Assembly: GCF_001704415.2 (NCBI RefSeq)
Contig: NC_030836.1
Location: forward strand, 26,138,001-26,202,000
DNA length: 64,000 nt
Direction of reading: 5' to 3'
Source of the DNA: Capra hircus
Taxonomy: Eukaryota > Chordata > Mammalia > Artiodactyla > Bovidae
The notes below the pieces were generated by a model. It did not search any database and was not told where the DNA came from. It worked only from the letters and a program-made list of their open reading frames with translations. Position numbers and translations under genes: made by a program. Position 1 is the first letter of the stretch. Every line of letters begins with the position of its first letter. Of the stretch, positions 45,738 to 58,086 are shown piece by piece.

Positions 45738-48159
45738 CTCATGCCCCAGTGGAAAAGGGGATCTGTAATTTTCTTTATTTCAGGCTGCCTTCTAAACACC
45801 TCTTTTCAACTGCTTGATTTTAAAATATGAGTTTCTTTTCTTTGCATTTAAAAAAGTTCATGCCCAAACTTTTAACCTAAATAAATGCTTAAAAAAAATA
45901 AAATTTGAGGTCTTCCTTTTAAGATAAAGCAATAATACTTTAGGACAAGATGTGAGAGTATTGCTATGTTATACTGCCTTTCTAAAGCAGGGAAGAAACT
46001 AAGATTATATGCATATGGATGAAATAAGGGTCTCAGTTGAGAGGATGGTTCAAGGTTAGGGTTCATGATCATGTGCATGCATGTTCAGTCATGTCTGGCT
46101 CTTTGCAATCCCATGGACTGTAGCCTGCCAGGCTCCTCTGTCCATGGGATTTCCCAGGCAAGAATACTGGTGTGAGTTGCCGTTTCCTTTGCCAGGGGAT
46201 CTTCCCGACCCAGGGATTGAACCTGGGTCTCCTGCATCTTCTACATTTTCTGTTAGTGAGTTAAATACATTCAGTGGCCATAAAATGGATTTTTTGGTAA
46301 CCGTATTAATTAAGATGGCTATCTAGATTTATTGATGTAAAAAAATAGTTCAAGGAATAGAAAAATTAGAGTACAGAATGATAACTATAATATTATTTCA
46401 TGTGTATAAATCTGTGTAAGTGTGGGCATATATAGGTGTGCTTGATAGATGCCCACCAAAATTATTAACAGTGGTCATTTCTGGGAAGTGGAATTTTTAC
46501 TTGGTTAAAAATAATATTTTGTGTTTTTTGTTACTTTTTTCATCATTACCACCTTATAAGACCGTTATGCAGTTTTTAATTTTTTATTTATTTATTTTTT
46601 GCTTTTTTTTAAATGCAGTTTTTTAAAAAGGAAGAAACAGTAATTCTCTTGAATGAATCTTCTAGTAATTGTTCTCTCCTGATGTGAGAACACCTGATAT
46701 TGTACTCTCCTGAGCCCACAGATAAAGATAGATTAAAGAGAAGGAAGCGTGGGGAGCTCTCAACTTACTCTCAGCAGTAAAAGTACTAAAATAAAAAGAG
46801 AGGTTTCTAAGAAAAGTCCTAAGATTGAAATCAGAAGATAGGAGAACAACAGCAGATGCAGTCCTAAAAATTTCAGAAAACTGGGAAATAACTTCTAAAA
46901 GAAAATGCTTAGAAGTTACCAGCTTTTATATTTTCTTTTCTTTAATTTTTTTTGTGCTATGTTTTAGATCATTTTCAAAGTTAAATCTTCTGGTTCAGTA
47001 GTTTTTTCTCTTTAGTCCTTTATTCAGTCATATATTATTGAATTTTTAAATTCAATAATATTATTTATATAAGATTTCTGATGATTTCTTTTCACAACTT
47101 TTCTTTCCTTTGTTTAGAATTTCCTATTCTTATTTCCTAATATTATTTGTCTAATTTTCTTTTTGATATTTATATTGTAAATTATTTTTGATGCCCTACT
47201 ATTTTTTATTTCATAATTTATAAGTACTTCTGATTTTTAAGGTTTTAGTGTATGTCTTTTCAGAATATTGATTTCTTTGAATAGCTGATGAGAAAGCTGA
47301 TAAAACAGTTCTTAATTGTGACTCTTTCCTGAATGGTGATGATTTTGTAATATTAATGCTGGTCCTTTTTGAAATGTGGCTCTGGCCTGGAGTTTGTTTG
47401 GGTTGTAGAGCTCTGGACCCAGGTCAGATATGTAATATGAGAGTCCTGGTTGTTTCTTATTTACAGAGAATTCTTCTTCATTATTTTCATCTGAAGATGT
47501 ACACTTACTATATTTTCCCCTATAGTTTCTGTGTGTAGAGAAAGAGATCACACTTTCAGTATGTACTTACTCTTCGTTCTAGAATCAGAAGCCCAAGATT
47601 TATTTATTTATTTTTTTATATCTTAATAAGCTACTGATACATTTGCTTTTTGAACACCCTGTAATGACCAGTGCTAAAACCTTTCAACTTTAAAGGAAGG
47701 GGTGGGTATGACTCATTGGAGCATAAATACACTGAAAAATTTGTGTCTTTTCACTTTCTTTGCCTGAAGAGGATAAAGCCTAGATGGGAAAAAGTGAAAA
47801 GTAAGAGACAGGAAGAAATGTTGACAACAGGATGACTCTATAGGACTTCTAAATAATTTTAAAAGGGTACACAGTAATTTATGTCAAGATCTGGAATCTG
47901 GAATTGGACACAAGACAGCACCAATGAGTCAGAAGCCAGCACATGTCCCGGAGAGCAGATCACAGGAAAACATAATGACTGTGCTCTAATCACACGGCTG
48001 TGAGATCATCTGACTGTATCTTAAAGAGATAAGAGCAAACCAGCCCTCATTTCAAAATTCACTGTTTGACAAGATATCTCACTTTCCTTCATATTATCTT
48101 TTATCTCTGAGGACATTTTAATGCCTTTAATGTCACTTAAATGAAGTAAACTTTCATTT
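45738..48159. other. Single-copy non-coding stretch
   Basis: Contains one Bov-tA at 46,074-46,240 and A/T-rich sequence, some of it possibly old L1/HAL1-like (46,930-47,580). No gene supported. Confidence 0.4.
46074..46240 (-). mobile_element. Bov-tA SINE, minus strand
   Basis: Antisense body (catggactgtagcctgccag) and head (ttgaacctgggtctcctgca). Confidence 0.92.
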
Positions 48160-49467
48160 CTGATCATCTCTCTTGCTTTTTCCATGATCCAGTGGATGTT
48201 GGCAATTTGATCTCTGGTTCTTCTGCCTTTTCTAAACCCAGCTTGAACATCTGGAAGTTCACGGTTCACATAGTGCTGAAGCCTGGATTGGAGAATTTTG
48301 AGCATGACTTTACTAGCCAACATCCGTTGGATCATGGAAAAAGCAAGAGAGTTCCAGAAAAACATCTATTTCTGCTTTATTGACTATGCCAAAGCCCTTG
48401 ACTGGATCACAATAAACTGTGGAAAATTCTGAAAGAGATGGGAATACCAGACCACCTGATCTGCCTCTTGAGAAACCTATATGCAGGTCAGGAAGCAAAA
48501 GTTAGAACTGGACATGGAACAACAGACTGGTTCCAAATAGGAAAAGGAGTACGTTAAGGCTGTATACTGTCACCCTGCTTACTTAACTTATATGCCGAGT
48601 ACATAATGAGAAACGCTGGGCTGGAAGAAGCACAAGGTGGAATCAAGATTGCCGGGAGAAATATCAAGAACCTCAGATATGCAGATGACACCACCCTTAT
48701 GGCAGAAAGTGAACAGGAACTAAAAAGCCTCTTGATGAAAGTGAAAGAGGAGAGTGAAAAAGTTGGCTTAAAGCTCAACATTCAGAAAATGAAGATCATG
48801 GCATCTGGTCCCATCACTTCATGGGAAATAGATGGGGAAACAGTGGAAACAGTGTCAGACTTTATTTTTGGGACTCCAAAATCACTGCAGATGGTGACTG
48901 CAGCCATGAAATTAAAAGACGCTTACTCCTTGGAAGGAAAGTTATGACCAACCTGGATAGTATATTCAAAAGCAGAGACATTACTTTGCCAACAAAGGTC
49001 CATCTAGTCAAGGCAATGGTTTTTGCAGTGGTCATGTATGGATGTGAGAGTCGGACTGTGAAGAAAGCTGAGCGCCGAAGAATTGATGCTTTTGAACTGT
49101 GGTGTTGGAAAAGACTCTTGAGAGTCCCTTTGACTGCAGGGAGATCCAACCAGTCCATTCTGAAGGAGATCAGCCCTGGGATTTCTTTGGAAGGAATGAT
49201 GCTAAAGCTGAAACTGCAGTACTTTGGCCACCTCATGAGAAGAGTTGACTCATTGGAAAAGACTTTGATGCTGGGAGGGATTGGGGGCAAGAGGAGAAGG
49301 GGACAACAGAGGATGAGATGGCAGGATGGCAGCACTGACTCGATGGACGTGAGTCTGAGTGAACTCTGAGAGTTGGTGATGGACAGGGAGGCCTGGCGTA
49401 CTGCGATTCATGAGGTCGCAAAGAGTCAGACACGACTGAGTGACTGAACTGAACTGATCATCTCTCT
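48160..49467 (+). mobile_element. BovB LINE with inverted 5' segment (twin priming)
   Basis: 48,174-48,319 is BovB in minus orientation (ctttttccatgatccagtgg). From 48,320 it is plus orientation (caacatccgttggatcatgg) through the FIDYAKA region, the YADD box and the 3' terminus at about 49,453. A perfect 14-bp duplication, ctgatcatctctct, sits at 48,160-48,173 and 49,454-49,467 and proves one insertion event. The aligned parts overlap by about 34 bases, giving a terminal inverted repeat around the inverted segment. Frame breaks make it inactive. Confidence 0.93.
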
Positions 49468-51529
49468 GTTTATTTGTTCCTCTTTAGTTTTTGCTACAGT
49501 GACTGAGTTCTTGTTGATTTGCTCCTGTTGGCCCAATGACTGTTATTAACAGTGTCTGAGTTTTCACCGTTCCTTCAGTGGAGGCAATCCGGTTTCCAGT
49601 GAGAAACTCAATTGAAAATCTGTTGACTAGGTGATAAGAAGAGAAAAAAGGGACAATTAAGGACCTAGAAAGTCTCATTTCAATGTTCTTTCACTGTGCT
49701 GTGCTCTGCGTTCCTCAGGCCACAGCCTACCTTATGCATCAACCCTCTCACTCCCTGTTCCGGTCATCTTCCCTAGAATATTGGCTTCCCAGGTGTTGCA
49801 GGAGACATAAGAGATGCAGATTTGATCCCATGGTCAGGAAGATCCCCTGGAGGAGGAAATGACAATTCCAGTATTCTTGCCTAGGAAACCCCATGGACAA
49901 AGGAGCCTGGAGGGCTACAGTCCTTGGGTTCACAAAGAGTCAAACATGACTTAGTGACTGAGCACACACTCCCCAGAATGTACTAGGAAGGAGAGGTTTT
50001 ATCAAATATCCCTTCTCAGTTATCTCCCTGGGAATTGTCGCCCATCCCCGCCAGTCTAGTGCTATGTAATTCCTGCTGCTCCTGAGCTGTCTGATCATTT
50101 CAACACCTAGAACTCCTGGGCAGAGCCCCCTAGAGGGGCTGTTTCTCAGTGGGTATCCATGAGAGAGGGTGAGTGATGTCACTAGTTAGGACTTCACAGT
50201 TTGACAAGCAGACTTGCAGGAAACCATGAATTCAGTACTGAGCTGATCTAGCTTTAAACGTTGACACATTAGAGGAGGTACAGCATTCACAGCTCATGCA
50301 TCCCTAGTGAGAATTCATCAGACAACCCGAGCACAGGCTTCCAGTCTCCACCACTGCACGGCCACGCTTGTCTTTAAGACACGAACCAAACTATCACAAA
50401 GAAGCTGGGATCCCCCGTCAGTCATGTGGAAACTTTGTGGGTGTGTGATTTGCTCTCAGTTTTGTTTTCTTTTCATTGTTGTTGGTTTTATGCAGCTGGA
50501 TCACATTAATTATGTTATGCAATAGAGAATCTCAATAACCAGATTCTGGCTGCTCTGAGAAATATTACTCAGAACCAACTGATAACAAGAAAAAAAGGTA
50601 TTTTAAACTATGATCATTTGCCAGATTTTCTCTCTCACAACAGAGTTAGTATTTTGATGATCAAGCAGAACACTAGTCCTTCCTCCGCACCCCCCCACCT
50701 GCTTTCCTCTATAAATTCTGCCTCTTCTTTTTCCATGAAGGTAAGCAACATGATTAACAGTGAGTCATAAAATTTTCAGTTGCCTCATATGGCTGCTTTG
50801 AAAATATAAGATTAAACCCCCTGGTACCAGTAGCTAAATTATTTCAATAGTAGAGTCAGTGTGCATGAAAAAGTAGCATTTAAACAATAAATATTGTTTA
50901 AGTAAATAAACAAAAATATTGCTTGAATTTTGTTCTTTTTTCATAAAAAACATCTGGATAGAAGATAATGTAAGATAATTTTCACCGTGTAAACACAAAA
51001 GACTACCCTATTATGCCAATTTCCTGTTTTTCTATGTGTAGTTTGGCTTTATTCCAAAAAAAAAAAAAATCCTTTTATCTGGAAACTGTCATCTATTTTT
51101 ACTTCATGAATAGGAATTGAAAAGATTTAATTGTAAGCAGAGTTTCTTCTATAATTTATTGAAAATCGCTATTTTTAGATAAAGGAAATATCCTTTTTGG
51201 TGAATGTTTTGCAGTGATGAAGTCTCCCTTCCCGTGTTTTTTCCATAGAGATAAGAAAAGAATGAAAAATTATTTAGGTCAGGGGCAAATCAAATGATAA
51301 ACAGCAATTAAATTCTGTTACTTACATAATAAACTCTAGTTTTAAGGTGTGATTAGTAGCAAATTTCTACATGTGGGCATAGGATTTAAGAATGAAGTTA
51401 AAGACATAGTACTAGATTAAAGCACAGTCCCTTGAAAGTGGTTAAAGAAACAATAGTCATGTTTCCTCTAGAAGTTCTGAGTATTCTCATTTATTTTTTG
51501 AATTGTTTGTTATTTAAATCTTTTATTTG
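49468..51529. other. Single-copy non-coding stretch
   Basis: One Bov-tA at 49,784-49,967. I see nothing else identifiable; open frames here are short and isolated. Confidence 0.45.
49784..49967 (+). mobile_element. Bov-tA SINE, plus strand (part of head missing)
   Basis: Reads ggcttcccaggtgttgcagg, gcagatttgatcccatggtc, cacaaagagtcaaacatgac. Confidence 0.9.
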
Positions 51530-51905
51530 GAACACTTTTGCTTCTCAAGCTGGAGATCAGGGAGTTTAATGACAGGGTCATTCAAATTCAGTAGCTGAGT
51601 CAAAGAATCAAAGAAGGCTCTGATCCTGGGGTTCTGTTCTTGGCCACAAATAGCAGGCTTCCGGTGAGGTAGGCTGAGAAAGCTCAATGCATGCCTTCTG
51701 CTGAGAGAATTCTTTGTGTGACAATAACAGTGCAAATGTAAGAATAATGGAAAAAGAAGAGATAGGAAAAAAGACCAACATTAGGAAAACCTACTCTCTG
51801 GGCTTAGTACACATTTGAATAGGTAGTAGGTTAACTTCAGGAAAGTTCAGGCAAAGGTAGCCCATCCTTACAACCTGTGTGGAAAGGACAGGGATGGTGG
51901 GGGGA
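51530..51905 (-). pseudogene. Decayed OR10D-like olfactory receptor remnant (about ECL2/TM4 to TM7)
   Basis: This stretch aligns by eye with the second half of the intact minus-strand OR at 60,661-61,596. Anchors in order on the plus strand: ttctcaagctggagatca (TM7 end, against ttctcaggctgtagatca), ccttctgctgagagaatt (TM6 start, against ccctctgctgagcgaatt), gaccaacatt, then aaaacctactctctgggct, which is identical to 61,002-61,020, and a weaker match around 51,886-51,900. Indels and stops destroy the frame; a minus-strand reading of 51,523-51,735 is a frame-shifted relic of TM6-TM7. No N-terminal half is visible. It is not close to the array copies and looks like an old loss within the same cluster. 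Confidence 0.8.
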
Positions 51906-51949
51906 AGAATTAACAATTCCTGTTTTAGCTCTAAAAGCCAGAATAATGA

Positions 51950-52140
51950 TGGCTGCTTAACGAGTATTATCTCATGCTGCCAGTATCCACAGGAAGGAGG
52001 TACTATTTAGAACTGAAATGGAGGAAACTGCAGTCTAAGAAGTTCAACACACCCAATGTCACAGGCAACAAAGTATTATTTGTAGGAATTCAACTCAGGT
52101 CTATTTCTTACTACTATTGTATGTCCAAAATGCGCTGCTG
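51950..52140 (-). repeat. MIR-family SINE relic
   Basis: Antisense MIR pattern: aggtactatttagaactgaa, atggaggaaactgcagtcta, ggaattcaactcaggtctat. Confidence 0.6.
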
Positions 52141-52377
52141 AAAGAGGCCGGTCAGAAAAAATGCATGCAAGCTAAAGGAGAAGAAATCAACCTTCCCAGA
52201 ATGGCCTCATGGAAGAGGCACTATTTGGGAGGCATCTGACAGAAGAGCTTAGAAGTGGTTTAAACCAACATTCCTGGACCCACAGCTCAGCACAGTTTCA
52301 TATGTAGACCCATGAATAGAAAGGTCTGCAAAAGACAGGCTGGGAAGGGTCTTTTATGATATGTCCTTTTGTATTCA

Positions 52378-52465
52378 TCCTGGAAAATCCCATGGACAGA
52401 GGAGCCTGGCAGACTACAGTCCATCCATGGAGCTGCAAAGAGGTGGACATGACTGAGCATGCTCA
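52378..52465 (+). mobile_element. Bov-A SINE scrap
   Basis: Reads cctggaaaatcccatggaca, gaggagcctggcagactaca, gtggacatgactgagcatgc. Confidence 0.85.
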
Positions 52466-53302
52466 CACACACATACGCACATTCATATTGCAGATGCAGG
52501 GATCAGACGCTGTTCTGAAAATGTGATATGAACCATTGTAAACAGGGAGATGTCCTCGGCTGCAGTGGTGACTGGGATTCCATTTAGAAGGCTATCAGTG
52601 TGTGATTGAGGTGTGAAAAAAGGTGGTGGCCATTAGGAAGGATAATTAGGGAAAAATATATAAAAATAGAGTAGTGGATCTCCATGGATGATCTATCGAG
52701 TGGAGTGTGAGAAAAAAAAGGAGTGCTCTTGGTTGCTGATGAGGGCATCTGATTATGTAGCAAAGTCACTAATCAAAAGATGGAAGGGGGAGGGGAGATT
52801 GTAATTTCCTTTGGGTAATATCTTAATCACTTAAAAAGGCTCTGATAATTGATGAAGAATTACCTTGTCTTGTACTCTATAGAAAGCTTAGCTTGATATA
52901 CACTTGGAAAGCATTTATGATGCTTTTTTGTACATATTATTAGGCTGAAGTTGAGAAGAATTTTAAGAGAAGTTACTGAACTATATTTCATAAACCATCA
53001 TTTCATCTATAAGCAACTTGGGTTTGTGAAATATCATAACAACCTGAGGATAAAATAATGTATGTTGAAGAAGCCTTAACAATCACCTTTCTGCCCATTT
53101 CCCTGTCTCTGGATACTAAGAATTGATGAATAAACAGGGTCAAAATAAAATGTTGGTTTTATCACTAATAAAGGTGGAATAAAAATGCAGGAGAATATCC
53201 TAATTTTCTCCCTCCAAAACCTTGGAACCAGTGGCATCTTGATTTGCCCTCCCCCATCCGCTGAGGTCTGGGGGAAAGCAGAACATTCAGTTCAGGCAGC
53301 TG

Positions 53303-53315
53303 GTTGCCAGGCAAC
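53303..53315. promoter_or_regulatory. Perfect palindromic X-box-like (RFX) motif
   Basis: gttgccaggcaac: two inverted RFX half sites GTTGCC/GGCAAC with a one-base spacer, in a locally G/C-richer, non-repeat stretch (53,220-53,350). RFX factors regulate ciliary genes. No transcript start is visible nearby, so a role is unproven. Confidence 0.3.
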
Positions 53316-53956
53316 CCAGGGAGATCTGCCTGCATCATCCAGCAGCCCATCTCACTGGTCTCTCTTCAGCACAAAACATAAATTAATTTAATATCAAGGA
53401 CACACTGTACTCGCAGCCCCAAATGCCTTCTCTGTTCAATTTCTCATCACAGATTATGTCTACATTTTTCAATATAGCTCAGCAGAAGAAGCTCTAAAGT
53501 AAGCACTCACAATAGTGTGGAAAAGTGCCAAATAATATACTGCCAACAAAATTAAATTGTACATGAATACCAATTCTGAATATGAATTTTCTTATTAAAA
53601 TTTCATAAAGAATTAGATATAAATATGAAATATCTTTTCATTGTATGTTAAAGTCCAAAGAATTGCATGTCCAAAATTCTCTCTTTCATTATTTCATACC
53701 CATCTTATTCTAAGGCTGAGGGGCTTTATTTGGGGTCATGTTTTTTCTTCCATGCCTAATGTCTGGGCTTTCTCCTGATGGAATGGAGTGAGGTTCTTAA
53801 TTTTAATTGCCCTAACATGAAATCTTTTAATTAATTTTGACTTTCCTTACTGGGTATTTTTTTTCAGTATTCAGAAATTTACTATGGTGACCTCAGTGTC
53901 TCCAGGTTTTATTTAAAGAGAGAAATCATGTGCATTTTATTCACTTCCTAACTATT

Positions 53957-54150
53957 ATATTCTTTATGACTCCATGGGCTATAGCCTGTCAGGCTCCTTT
54001 GTCCTTGGGATTTTCCAGGCAAGAATACTGGAGTGTGTTGCCATTTCTTCCTCCAGGGGATATTCCTGACCCAAGGACTGAACCCGCATCTCCTATGTCT
54101 CTTGCATTGGCAGGCATGTTCTTTACCACTGAGCCACCAGAGAAGCCCCA
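53957..54150 (-). mobile_element. Bov-tA SINE, minus strand
   Basis: Antisense body (catgggctatagcctgtcag) and head (ttgcattggcaggcatgttc; cactgagccaccagagaagc). Confidence 0.92.
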
Positions 54151-54371
54151 ACTATTGTACAGATCTTAACTGTTTACATATGATCAGTAAATATGTGTTG
54201 ACTTAATAACACATACTCCAGCATATGCTTAACCTATTAAATTCTATTTCTTTTGAGGTTTGTGTTGAAGTACAGTCTTCCTATCTCACCTTATCAACAG
54301 AGTACCCACATGAATAACTCTAAGCCATGTCTCCCCTGAGAACTGTAAGCCATATCCTCCCCTCTGCACAG

Positions 54372-54533
54372 GTGCTGTTGTTCAGTCACTAAGTTGTATC
54401 CTACTCTTTGCAACCCCAAGGACTGCAGTCCTTGGACTGTATGCCAGCCTCCTCTGTCCTTCACTATCTCTAGGAGTTTGCTCAAATTCATGTCTGTTGA
54501 TTCACTGACACTGTTTAACCATCTCATCCTCTA
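54372..54533 (-). mobile_element. BovB/Bov-A related 3' fragment, diverged
   Basis: Antisense: gttgttcagtcactaagttg, tctttgcaaccccaaggact, taaccatctcatcctct. Older than most other BovB pieces here. Confidence 0.8.
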
Positions 54534-54762
54534 AATTGCTCTAAATTTGATTGTACAACACACTCCTCCATGCATACCCACTACAAATCTCCCCACTCTG
54601 TTAAGGGTTTGCTATTTAATTGTTCCTTGCTTATTTAAGTGAGCTTAAGGCAAACTTATTTCCTATCATGTGCTCACAGGTGACAGTTTAAAGAGAATTA
54701 TGAAGTTAACATTAAAATGTTATTGGCAAAGCCACCATGTTTAGAATTCTTCTGGGCCTAGG

Positions 54763-55421
54763 TCACTTGTCTTCAGGACCTCTGGCTAGTACAGAGTATA
54801 GGAAATCTGGTGTTGCAGAAGATTTGAAATGCCAAAACAGCCCAGGTGGTGTAAGAGTGTAGACTGAGACTAAGTGGTGAATGAGATGGAAAAAGAAAAT
54901 TTTGATGAGGTCCCCTAAGAATTCTGGGAAAGAGTTCCTTTCTAATTCTGCTGCAACTTGTTCAGGAATGTACTCATAGGAGACTCCGTGGACTGCAGAG
55001 TCTGAGAGCAATTGTTGAGGACTTTTCAGAGGTCTGAGTTTACTGTGTCCTCTGTCTTGTAATCATATTGTGTACTTGTGTAGTACTGAGATTGATGACA
55101 TATTTCTGCCCCAGACTGAGGTTGTTGATGACACTTATATACACAGGGATGGTCTAGTCTTGTGTTCTAATGCTCACCAGTCTGGATCTGAAGGTCATCA
55201 ATAATGTTTCCACAGGTAAACTTATCCATTCCCATAATATCATAAACAACCCTGTGTTCAATGGTGAAATTTAGGTCCAAGAACCTTGTGCGTTCTGTCT
55301 TGAAAAAATGTTGCTGTTGTCTCTGTAATATGTCTATCCTAATGGTCCATTTTTCTTCTATATCCTTACAATCAATGCATCCTGTTATTTGGAGGACTGG
55401 TGTCCTTGTCTGTTGATTCAT
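54763..55421 (-). other. Two unidentified minus-strand open frames (84 and 82 codons)
   Basis: 55,421-55,167 opens MNQQTRTPVLQITGCIDCKD and ends DDLQIQTGEH. 55,011-54,763 opens MLSDSAVHGVSYEYIPEQVA. Between them a third frame stays open for about 35 codons (around QSQYYTSTQYDYKTED). Composition is protein-like, but I recognise no family. No splice sites, poly-A tail or start context can be defended. It could be a decayed retrocopy, an old transposon or LTR internal region, or chance. Confidence 0.25.
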
Positions 55422-55488
55422 ATCTAGTGTTTTCAGCTAGCTGAGCAAGCTGCAGATCAAGCAACTAGCTGAGCAAAAATACTTTGTA

Positions 55489-55677
55489 TTTTTAAATTTG
55501 TTTTTAATTGAAGGATAACTGCCTTACAATGTTGTGTTGGTATCTGCCATACAACAAAGTGAATCAGCCATAAGTATACATATGTCCCCTCCATCTTCCA
55601 CCTCCCTCCCACTCCCACTGTATCCCACCCCCTAGGTTGTCACATAGCACTGAGCTGAGCTCCCTGTGTTACACAGC
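55489..55677 (-). mobile_element. Ruminant L1 3' end, minus strand
   Basis: Reads gccttacaatgttgtgttgg, gccatacaacaaagtgaatc, gcactgagctgagctccctg: the same subtype as 105-537. Confidence 0.85.
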
Positions 55678-56793
55678 AAGAAGTTATTTTATTTTTTTTG
55701 TTTGTTGGGTAATTCAGCAAGGATTTCATGGCAAGAATAAATGCCTTTTTTTCTGTCCCATTATCATCTCCCATTTGCATTTTTTCCTCTACCCATACTC
55801 CCATCTCCCCAACCAGAAGGGTTGGTCCACAGTTATGAGGCAGCTCTATAGAGACACAGAATTAGTATTTCAGAGTTGGAAGGGAACTTTGATGTGACCT
55901 AGTTCAGTTTTGCTATCTTTTGCATTTCCTCTACTAAAAAGCAGTTCTCCTTCCTAATATGATAAGGTCTTAGTATGGTTATCTTACCCCATGTGATTTC
56001 AGCTAACAGCCTTTGTCACATTCTCAACAAGATAAGATCATATATTTTATTCAGTTTGTTAGAGTGACATTTTAATATAAATGTCATTTTGTATACATTT
56101 AAATATAATTTTATATTAAAAAGAGAAAGGAAAGCTTTCCCTTATATAGTAGGAATGATTAAATTAGAAAAACATTATTTGGCAACTGCCATAATAATCA
56201 ATTCTTACAGGAATCATCCATGAAGGTTACAACTATCAGTTTAAACTTTGAGGAGTAACAGGATATTTACATAATCACAAAGTACCCCTCTTCCCCACAA
56301 AGATCACAATTAATTCTGAAAGTAAAATTATAACTTTATTCTTGAGTAATCTGGCAGAAATGATTGGTATTGCCCTCACTACTAGAGGGACAAATGTATA
56401 GTAAATACCTCCTGATATGATATACTAGGAAGAACAAGACATCATTTCTGAGTTTGTCCTGCCCAAAATGCATAACCTGAATCTAATGAGAAGGAAATAT
56501 CAGGCAAACTCAAATTAATGGATGTTCCACAAAATACTCAGAATAAAATCTTCAAAAACTTTACTGTCCTAGATTATAAAGCATGACTTAGGAAACATAG
56601 TAGATGAATAGAACCGAACAGAAATGACTTTATGCAATGCATGATCCTGGACATTTTTTTTCTTGCTATAAATGATATTATTGAAATAATTACTAAAACC
56701 AAAATAAGGCTGCAGATCAGGTAAAAGTATTGTATCGATGTTAACTTCTTAGTTTTGATAACTTTATTACAGTTATATAAGGAGGTTCCTTAA

Positions 56794-56999
56794 GCTTCCC
56801 TGGTGGCTCAGACAGCAAAGTGTCTGCCTGCAATGAGGGAGACCCGGGTTCGATTTCTGGGTCAGGAAGATCCCCTGGAGAAGGAAATGGCAGTCCACTC
56901 CAGCACTCTTGCCTGGAAAATCCCTTGGATGGAGGAGCCTGTTAGGCTACAGTCCATGGGGTTGCAAAGAGTTGGACACGACTGAGCGACTTCACTTCA
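56794..56999 (+). mobile_element. Bov-tA SINE, plus strand
   Basis: Complete: head gcttccctggtggctcagac and gacccgggttcgatttctgg; tail gagttggacacgactgagcg. Confidence 0.94.
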
Positions 57000-57544
57000 C
57001 TTTAAGGAGGTTTCTTATTTTCAGAAAAATACACTCTAAGTAAGGAGTGTAAGGAAGAGGGGAATTATGTCTGCAACTCCTCATGGCAACAACGTATTCT
57101 GATTTAGAAAAAAAAAATGTGTGTGTTTGTGTGTATGTGTATGGGGAGAGAGAGAGAGGAAGAATTGTAATAAATATAATGATAACATTTTTGGAATCTG
57201 AATAAAGGGTATACATGGATTTTTAATACTACTTTTGTAACTCTTCTGGAAGTTTCAAATTATCTCTAAATTTATAAAGTCTGATGAAGCTTTAGGAATG
57301 TATCAAGAGAATGTAAAAGCTAGACATTTTTTCGTTTTTTTTTTTTAATGTTTAAAAGCTTTTATATGTTTTATGTCAGAAGCGGTAAAATTTCTGAATC
57401 AGAGGTGACCTCCTACAATAAAATACTGAATTATTTTTCTACTTAAGTGTTCTTATTGCTATGATGACTTGTCTGGAAATTAATGAAAAGTTCTGTAGCA
57501 TCAAGATCACTCATAAATTCCTCAGTTGGAATTTATGTCTGTGC

Positions 57545-57680
57545 AACAGGAAAAGAACTGATCTGCAAACCAGAAGACCAGGATTCTATTTTTGGTTCTA
57601 CCATTAACTAAGGAAATTTATGTATCGAGGCTCTTAGCCTGTGAACCCGGCCCTTCAATGAAAGATGAAGGACTTGGAAG
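57545..57680 (+). repeat. MIR-family SINE relic
   Basis: Sense pattern aggaaaagaactgatctgca, accagaagaccaggattcta, ttggttctaccattaactaa. Diverged. Confidence 0.45.
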
Positions 57681-58086
57681 TAAGTAGAAAGATATGAATA
57701 GTTAAAATTACATTTTAAAATACATATTAGAGGAAAACTGTTAGGATAAAATACAAAGAAATGTTCTAAACCATTGTAATTTTTCAAATGTTTATTTTTT
57801 TTAGTATTGTCATGTGTTTCTTTGTAGTGACAAGTAGTAAAATCCTTAAAACAAAAAAGTGTGCATGTGTTTAAAGAACAGAAGAGTGGAGGCTGTAAAA
57901 CATAAACCTATTTCAGCATCTGCCCATCAAAGTGGGAGATCAGGAAAGAAAATATGGGTATTTATGTTTAGGGAAATGGAAAGCAATTAGTATAAATCCC
58001 TGGACTCTAGAGGAAGAATGAAATGAATGGGAAGGGTATGAATGCAGCTGACAGCATCAAGACAAGGCTTAAAGAACAGAAGTGAC

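Larger units (their letters stand above)
52140..53956. other. Single-copy non-coding stretch
   Basis: Holds a Bov-A scrap (52,378-52,465) and an RFX-type motif (53,303-53,315). No gene supported. Confidence 0.45.
55678..58086. other. Single-copy non-coding stretch
   Basis: A Bov-tA at 56,794-56,999, a GT/GA simple repeat at 57,113-57,165, and a MIR-like relic near 57,545-57,680. No gene supported. Confidence 0.45.
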
